From: Elusimicrobia bacterium GWB2_63_22
GTDB taxonomy: Bacteria; Elusimicrobiota; Elusimicrobia; Elusimicrobiales; UBA9959
Assembly: GCA_001799735.1 (NCBI GenBank)
Contig: MGUA01000027.1
Coordinates: 1-64,000 of the forward strand
Direction of reading: 5' to 3'
Length of the DNA: 64,000 nucleotides
The notes below the pieces were generated by a model. The model was not told the DNA's origin. It did no database searches and saw only the letters and a program-made list of their open reading frames with translations. A program made the translations under genes and the position numbers. Each line of letters begins with the position of its first letter. The stretch's first letter is position 1. Positions 59,839 through 64,000 of this stretch are shown one piece after another.

Positions 59839-60914
59839 CTTTAACTGCGGAACTTCCCACTGAAGGCAAGATCAACCCGGCCGTGTTCGACGGCCTCATC
59901 TACCCGCGCCTGGGCGCGCCGTCGCCGGACATCCTGGCCGGGCCCATGCACGGCGTGGACTGCGGCGTGGTGCGCGTGGCCCCGGGCCGCGTGCTGGCCA
60001 TGACGGCCGACCCGTTCTTCATAGTGCCGGAGTACGGTTGGGAGCGGGCGGCCTGGTTCGCCTTCCATATCCTGGCCTCGGACATCACCACCACCGGCCT
60101 TCGGCCCTCGCATTTGGCCGTGGACCTGAACCTCCCCCTCTCCATAAAGAAAGAGGAGCTGGAACTTATGTGGGAGACCGTGCATCGCGAATGCGTAAAA
60201 TACGGCGTCAGCGTGGTGACCGGCCACACCGCCCGCTACGCCGGCTGCAATTACCCCATGGTGGGCGGCGCGGTGATGACGGCGCTGGGCGACGAGGACA
60301 AATATGTCACCACCAGGATGGCCCGCCCGGGAGATAAGGTGATAGTGACAAAGGGCGCCGCGGTGGAGACCTGCGGCCTGTTCGCCGCGGCAGCCCCCCG
60401 GCTGGTGGAAGCGGAACTAGGCCGTGCCGACCTGCGGGAACTGGAGAAGCTGTTCTACAAGATGAGCACCGTAGAGGACGCGCTGGCCGCGGCCGACGGC
60501 AACGCCCGCGCCGCGGGCGTTACATCCATGCACGACGCCACCGAATGCGGCATCTGGGGCGGCCTGTACGAGATAGCCCGCGCCTCGGGCACCGGCATGG
60601 CCGTGGACCGGGACGCCATAATACTGGACCCCGCCGCGGCGCGGCTCTGCGCCCGCTTCGGCATAGACCCTTACTCCGCCATCAGCGAAGGCACGCTCAT
60701 CATAACGGCGCGTCCCGCCGCGGTGCCGGCCATCCTGGCCCGCCTGGAGGGCAAAGGCATAGCGGCCTCGGTAATAGGCGAGGTGACGGAGCAGGCGCGC
60801 GGGATAAAGGTAACGGAGGACGGCCGCCAGCGCAGCCTGGCCCACCCCGTAACCGACCCCTTCTGGCCCGCCTTCACCGCCGCCATGGAGGATGAGAAAG
60901 CGCTTAAGAGATAA
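59835..60914 (+). CDS. PurM/AIR synthase-superfamily protein, ThiL candidate
   Basis: 359 residues of the PurM/HypE/ThiL fold: GVDCGVVRVAPGRVLAMTAD, DITTTGLRPSHLAVDLN, MVGGAVMTALGDEDKYVT and SMHDATECGIWGGLYEIA, then SEGTLIITARP. It overlaps thiE by four bases and is the last gene under the TPP riboswitch. Relatives are often named only AIR synthase-like or HypE-like. Position suggests it may phosphorylate thiamine phosphate to TPP in place of a canonical ThiL. This is inference. Confidence 0.8.
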   Translation: MTLTAELPTEGKINPAVFDGLIYPRLGAPSPDILAGPMHGVDCGVVRVAPGRVLAMTADPFFIVPEYGWERAAWFAFHILASDITTTGLRPSHLAVDLNLPLSIKKEELELMWETVHRECVKYGVSVVTGHTARYAGCNYPMVGGAVMTALGDEDKYVTTRMARPGDKVIVTKGAAVETCGLFAAAAPRLVEAELGRADLRELEKLFYKMSTVEDALAAADGNARAAGVTSMHDATECGIWGGLYEIARASGTGMAVDRDAIILDPAAARLCARFGIDPYSAISEGTLIITARPAAVPAILARLEGKGIAASVIGEVTEQARGIKVTEDGRQRSLAHPVTDPFWPAFTAAMEDEKALKR

Positions 60915-60979
60915 AGCATCAGGCAGGTGCCGGGAGTATGGGCCTTTCACCCGCCGTATCAATACCAAGCACAAATAAA

Positions 60980-61009
60980 GAAAAACCCCGCGGGGGCGGG
61001 GCTCTTTTG
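60980..61009 (+). terminator. terminator of the thi operon
   Basis: AACCCCGC/GGGGCGGGG stem followed by CTCTTTTGTG. Confidence 0.7.
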
Positions 61010-61030
61010 TGTTCATCGTTAACAGTTTAA

Positions 61031-61783
61031 CTATTTAGTTTTATGTTTTTTAATCAATGCCTCATTCGCAGCGGCGTATTTTAAAGCCACTTTGATGAAT
61101 TTCTTCAGTTCCGCTGCGCCTTCATCCGTAAGGTTGAGCTGCACGGTAAATCTTCCTTTTGCCTTTTCAGTTCTATTATGCGTGAAAGGCACCATGAAGC
61201 TGTATTTATTGGCTTTCAGGAGTCTGCGCATATTTTCAGGAGTCAGCTCAAAGGCAAGCTCCATACCCGCTCCAAAAGAGGCTACACCTATGCCAAGCCC
61301 TTTAGAGTTTAACGACACAATTCGCTTATCAGCTCGCACCAACAACGGGATACTTTTTTCATCAAAGAATATGCTCCCATTACCTTTTTGACGGACATTC
61401 ACTCTAACACTGAAATGAGAATACTGATAATCTTCGCCTCTTGTGTCATGTTCGATTTCCGCTGATAAATCCAATGGGAACACCAGCCCGTCAAATTTAG
61501 AATCCGGCTCACTTTTTTCCGCGATATAAGATAGCGGGACATAATGCACCTTGCCGAAATAGTCCATATAAGAATGGTCAGCAAAGATTAACCCTTCTTT
61601 CCGTTCGCAATTATCTTTTTTTAATGGCACTGACTCCCGCAAGGAACCAGAATATCCCACCACGGTTCTCGTATCCACATCCGCCCGATAGCTAGGCAGA
61701 CACTCAATGTCCATGGCTGCGACTATACTGGGACTAATTGCCCCCACACATACAAATACAATAGCAGTGATTAATTGTTTCAT
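61031..61783 (-). CDS. AT-richer secreted protein of unknown function
   Basis: 250 residues from ATG 61783, which begins a signal peptide (MKQLITAIVFVCVGAISPS). The track start is an upstream GTG. The mature part is strand-rich (YQYSHFSVRVNVRQKGNGS, GRFTVQLNLTDEGAAELKKF), compatible with an envelope beta-sandwich like PilZ or CheC-linked repeats, but no family is recognised. Its base composition is clearly lower in GC than its neighbours, as with the REP-flanked lipoprotein at 17-18 kb, suggesting transfer. It ends about 20 bases from the thi operon terminator. Confidence 0.6.
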   Translation of the reverse strand: MKQLITAIVFVCVGAISPSIVAAMDIECLPSYRADVDTRTVVGYSGSLRESVPLKKDNCERKEGLIFADHSYMDYFGKVHYVPLSYIAEKSEPDSKFDGLVFPLDLSAEIEHDTRGEDYQYSHFSVRVNVRQKGNGSIFFDEKSIPLLVRADKRIVSLNSKGLGIGVASFGAGMELAFELTPENMRRLLKANKYSFMVPFTHNRTEKAKGRFTVQLNLTDEGAAELKKFIKVALKYAAANEALIKKHKTK

Positions 61784-61804
61784 GAACACCCCCCACCAGT
61801 CTGG

Positions 61805-62407
61805 TCAGCGGTATTTTACTTTATAGGCGTCGAAGGAGAGGCCGCCGATGGTGATGTGCTTGGAGTAGTCAGTGCGGAACTTTTTCTTGACCACTTCGTT
61901 TACCTGGGCGGTGATCATCAGCTCGTCCTTGCCCGCTATGTCCTCGCCCAGCTTGAAGGCCACGTTCACGGCGGGGCCGTAGGCGTCGTCGGCGAAGCGC
62001 AGCAGTTTGCCGTGGTGTATGCCCACGCAGATATTGTATTTCTTGTGCTCCGGCAGGCCCACGTTGCGGCGCTTGAGCCAGCGGTGCATCTCGATGGAAC
62101 AGGCCACCGCCTTCAGCGGCTCCTCGAAGATGAGCATCAGGTTGTCGGCCTTGTCGGAAAGGGTTATGCCGCCGTGGCGGGCCACTATCTTCTCCAGCGC
62201 GTCATGGCACTTCACCATGTTGTCCATGAACTCTATGATGCCGTGCTCGTGCGTTTTGCGGGAGAAGCCGGAGGAGTCGCAGGACACCACGGTCAGTTCG
62301 GCGCCGCAGGCCTTCTCTATGCGCGCGTCCAGCGCGGCCGCGCTGCGCGGAGTGCGGTGGCGCACCAGGTCGAAGAATTTCTTGGTCGTCATCGAGCTAG
62401 TTTTCAT
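61805..62407 (-). CDS. class III nucleotide cyclase domain protein
   Basis: 200 residues, a lone cyclase homology domain. ELTVVSCDSSGFSRKT holds one metal Asp, SDKADNLMLIFEEP the second, and GIHHGKLLRFADDAYGPAVNVAFKL the late motif. The transition-state Arg seems replaced by Lys (AFKL rather than AxRL), so activity may be weak or lost. No membrane part or sensor is fused. It lies 15 bases upstream of the AT-richer secreted gene and follows the membrane protein gene. Confidence 0.75.
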   Translation of the reverse strand: MKTSSMTTKKFFDLVRHRTPRSAAALDARIEKACGAELTVVSCDSSGFSRKTHEHGIIEFMDNMVKCHDALEKIVARHGGITLSDKADNLMLIFEEPLKAVACSIEMHRWLKRRNVGLPEHKKYNICVGIHHGKLLRFADDAYGPAVNVAFKLGEDIAGKDELMITAQVNEVVKKKFRTDYSKHITIGGLSFDAYKVKYR

Positions 62408-62420
62408 AAAAAAAGTATAA

Positions 62421-62444
62421 CAAAAAAACCCGCCGGGGCGGGCT
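62421..62444 (-). terminator. terminator of the membrane protein gene
   Basis: AGCCCGCC/GGCGGGT stem followed on the minus strand by T7. Confidence 0.75.
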
Positions 62445-62476
62445 ATGAACAGGCGGCTCTCAAAAGATGCCGGAGG

Positions 62477-63529
62477 TCAGTCGGCGAAGTGGAAGATGTA
62501 GCGGTTTATCGGCCCGGCAGCCATGGCGCCCACGAAGGCTATAGCCCAGGGTTCACCGGCTATGACGGCCTTGCCCACTTTGGAGAGCGGTATCGGCGCC
62601 AGCATCATGGCGAAAACGGCGGAGTGGAAAACCAGCTTGGCGGCGTCGGCGGCTATCACGCCGGCCCCGGCGCCCGCGCCCACGTCCCAGCCCAGGCGGG
62701 CCGCGGCGGTTTCCACATTATCGAGGTTGCTGAAATAGAGCAGGCCGCCGAAACCGGCGCCGGCGGCGGCTTTGGCGAAAGCTTTGGCTTTAGCCGCGCC
62801 TTTAAGGTCTCCGTTGCGGTAGGCTTCCCAGTTGGCTTTGCGCATGGCGCGCCAGTAGGCCATGGCCTGGTGCACCCTGCCGTCCTCGCCCAGGTTGGCG
62901 GGGCGCTCGGGGGGCGTTACGGCCTCGCGCAGGCGGCCGCCTATGGCGGGCACCTTGGAGGCCAGCGGCCTGGCCGAAGGCTTCGCGGCTGAAACGGCCG
63001 AGGCCGGCCCGGAGGGCGCGTTCCCCGCGGCAACAGCCTGCACGGCTCCGCCTTTAGCGGCGGAATTATGAAAGAACCTGGCGGCGCCTTCGGCGGTGGC
63101 CAGCTGACCGGAAGCCGCCAGCTCTTCCATGGCGCTGAGATCCATCTTTACAGCCGCGGCCTGGCCGGAGGCGGAACCGCGGAAGGCGGCGCAGCCGCCG
63201 TTAACAAAATAGGCCACCTCGGCTTTGAACTCGGGGGTGAAATACTTGTCGGCGGTCTTCAGGTCCTCGGCGTTGAGCGCGCAGTTCTTGAAGCGGCCCA
63301 GCAGCGCGGCTACCCGGGCCTTCTTCTCCGCCAGCGCCGCGGCCTCGGCGGGGCCTTTATAAACTTCTACCGCTTTAATAAAATCGGGGGTGATGGCCGG
63401 GGTCAGCGCCACGGCCTGTACGGCGTTCCAGCGCGCGGCGGCGGGGGCGTAGGCGGGGCCGGCAAAAACGGGCGCGGCCCAGGAGAGGGCCAGCGCGGCG
63501 GCAAGGAATATGTTTTTGCGGGATATCAT
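62477..63529 (-). CDS. secreted Ala-rich protein with C-terminal membrane segments
   Basis: 350 residues. Signal peptide (about 23), a helical region with paired cysteines (FKNCALNAEDL, VNGGCAAFRG), an Ala/Pro/Ser linker (about 160-200), and three hydrophobic segments near the end (FGGLLYFSNLDN, VFHSAVFAMMLAPIPLS, WAIAFVGAMAAGPINRYIF). No family recognised. Probably an inner-membrane protein facing the periplasm. It follows the PLD-family gene across a REP pair. Confidence 0.6.
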   Translation of the reverse strand: MISRKNIFLAAALALSWAAPVFAGPAYAPAAARWNAVQAVALTPAITPDFIKAVEVYKGPAEAAALAEKKARVAALLGRFKNCALNAEDLKTADKYFTPEFKAEVAYFVNGGCAAFRGSASGQAAAVKMDLSAMEELAASGQLATAEGAARFFHNSAAKGGAVQAVAAGNAPSGPASAVSAAKPSARPLASKVPAIGGRLREAVTPPERPANLGEDGRVHQAMAYWRAMRKANWEAYRNGDLKGAAKAKAFAKAAAGAGFGGLLYFSNLDNVETAAARLGWDVGAGAGAGVIAADAAKLVFHSAVFAMMLAPIPLSKVGKAVIAGEPWAIAFVGAMAAGPINRYIFHFAD

Positions 63530-63590
63530 CTACAGATATAGTTTAACGGATATCCCCCCGGCGCGGGAGCGGCCAAGTACCCAGGAGGGC

Positions 63591-63622
63591 AAGAAAAAAG
63601 GGCCTACCCGCAGGTAGGCCCT
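63591..63622 (-). terminator. terminator of the PLD-family gene
   Basis: AGGGCCTACC/GGTAGGCCCT perfect stem followed on the minus strand by T6. Confidence 0.75.
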
Positions 63623-63680
63623 GGGGACGCTGATTCCTAATTCCTAATTCAGAAATTAGGAATTAGGAATCAGCGTCCCC
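63623..63680. repeat. REP-A inverted pair (copies 7 and 8)
   Basis: GGGGACGCTGATTCC... and its reverse complement ...GGAATCAGCGTCCCC, four bases apart, forming a near-perfect hairpin. Same family as the copies at 16-18 kb, 45 kb away. Confidence 0.85.
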
Positions 63681-63686
63681 TCCTAA

Positions 63687-64000
63687 TTACAGCTGGTTGA
63701 ACATCAGCTTGTGGATCAGGCCCTTTATCGGCATATAGGGAATGCCCAGGTCTTTTACCTTGCTGGCCTTTTTGGCGAGCGAGCAGTCCTTGCGGAAAGC
63801 CGCATCCAGTTCGGCCACGGCCTGCCGGTCGGAGAAGTTCATGGTGATCTCCATTACGTAGCGGATGGAGCGGGGCTGCAGGTTGAAGGAACCGATGGTG
63901 CCGTAAGTGCCGTCCACCGTCATGAACTTGGAGTGCAGCCGGCTGGGCAGGCCGCCTTCCTTCAGGTACACGTTCGCGCCGGCCTTTACCAGCTCGGGGA
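63687..64000 (-). CDS. phospholipase D-family (cardiolipin synthase-like) protein, C-terminal part only
   Basis: The reading frame is open to the window edge, so the track start at 63971 (a GTG) is internal. The visible 104 residues contain the second HKD motif, LHSKFMTVDGTYGTIGSFNL, and the PMKGLIHKL-like end (PIKGLIHKLMFNQL). PLD-family synthases join two phosphatidylglycerols or hydrolyse phosphodiesters. The first HKD and membrane part lie outside. REP copies 7 and 8 follow its stop. Confidence 0.85.
   Translation of the reverse strand, partial: PELVKAGANVYLKEGGLPSRLHSKFMTVDGTYGTIGSFNLQPRSIRYVMEITMNFSDRQAVAELDAAFRKDCSLAKKASKVKDLGIPYMPIKGLIHKLMFNQL

Overview
The window is a 64 kb piece of a GC-rich, densely coded bacterial chromosome carrying about 49 genes. 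The ORF track is full of long antisense shadows, as expected at this base composition. No rRNA, tRNA, CRISPR array, phage or plasmid module was seen. The organism is diderm: there are many Sec signal peptides and lipoboxes, a PorV/PorQ-like outer-membrane protein, and a fibronectin-type protein with a FlgD-like C-terminal domain resembling type IX secretion cargo. Further traits are a Tlc-type nucleotide transporter, ptb-buk, short thiC, PPDK_N proteins fused to receivers, and frequent AUA codons despite high GC. This combination suggests a high-GC member of the Elusimicrobiota or a related lineage. That placement is inference, because no marker gene was compared.

Layout. 1-7.5 kb: serC (cut by the window edge), a receiver/PPDK_N protein, a three-gene minus-strand operon (flavin reductase-like, TPR lipoprotein, secreted protein), and threonine dehydrogenase. 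7.5-16 kb: a secreted protein with a degenerate 5'-nucleotidase-like fold plus a predicted outer-membrane barrel, MarC, a receptor-like Ser/Thr kinase with an N-terminal TPR ectodomain, a DUF882 peptidase-like protein and two tandem paralogues of unknown family. 16-18.5 kb: a RAYT transposase and an AT-richer lipoprotein gene among six REP repeats. 18.5-22 kb: a SEC-C protein, ptb and buk, and a secreted glycosidase-like propeller. 22-32 kb: the Fn3/FlgD-like protein with PorV, the Tlc transporter, an M29 aminopeptidase, a DUF438/hemerythrin/PAS protein with a DUF1858 partner, and an Lnb/DUF4105-like protein. 32-37.5 kb: a minus-strand operon of a GNAT protein, LuxE, and a LuxC reductase fused to a PaaK-like adenylating domain. 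37.5-42.3 kb: secreted proteins and an NHL/transglutaminase/TPR giant. 42.4-49.6 kb: sdhCAB (or frdCAB), class I fumarase, a TPR-like protein and an ankyrin lipoprotein. 49.6-57 kb: rtcB, a secreted phosphorylase-fold protein, an EamA transporter, a membrane metallophosphoesterase, a HEAT/papain-like protein, and two further REP families. 57-61 kb: a TPP riboswitch with terminator, then thiC-thiD-thiE and a PurM-superfamily gene, all coupled by ATGA overlaps. 61-64 kb: an AT-richer secreted protein, a class III cyclase domain, a membrane protein and the C-terminus of a PLD-family protein.

How genes work together. ptb-buk gives ATP from butyryl-CoA-type substrates. sdh/frd and fumarase form one central-carbon block. 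The thi operon makes the pyrimidine half of thiamine and joins it to a thiazole half that is not made here. The LuxE/LuxC-PaaK/GNAT operon looks like a fatty-acid (or other carboxylic acid) reductase complex without luciferase, and is the best candidate for an undescribed system. The REP/RAYT material, three repeat families with a shared GGGAC tip, is the second. Several genes share a promoter pattern CTTGYS-N17-TARACTATA, sometimes with almost no leader.
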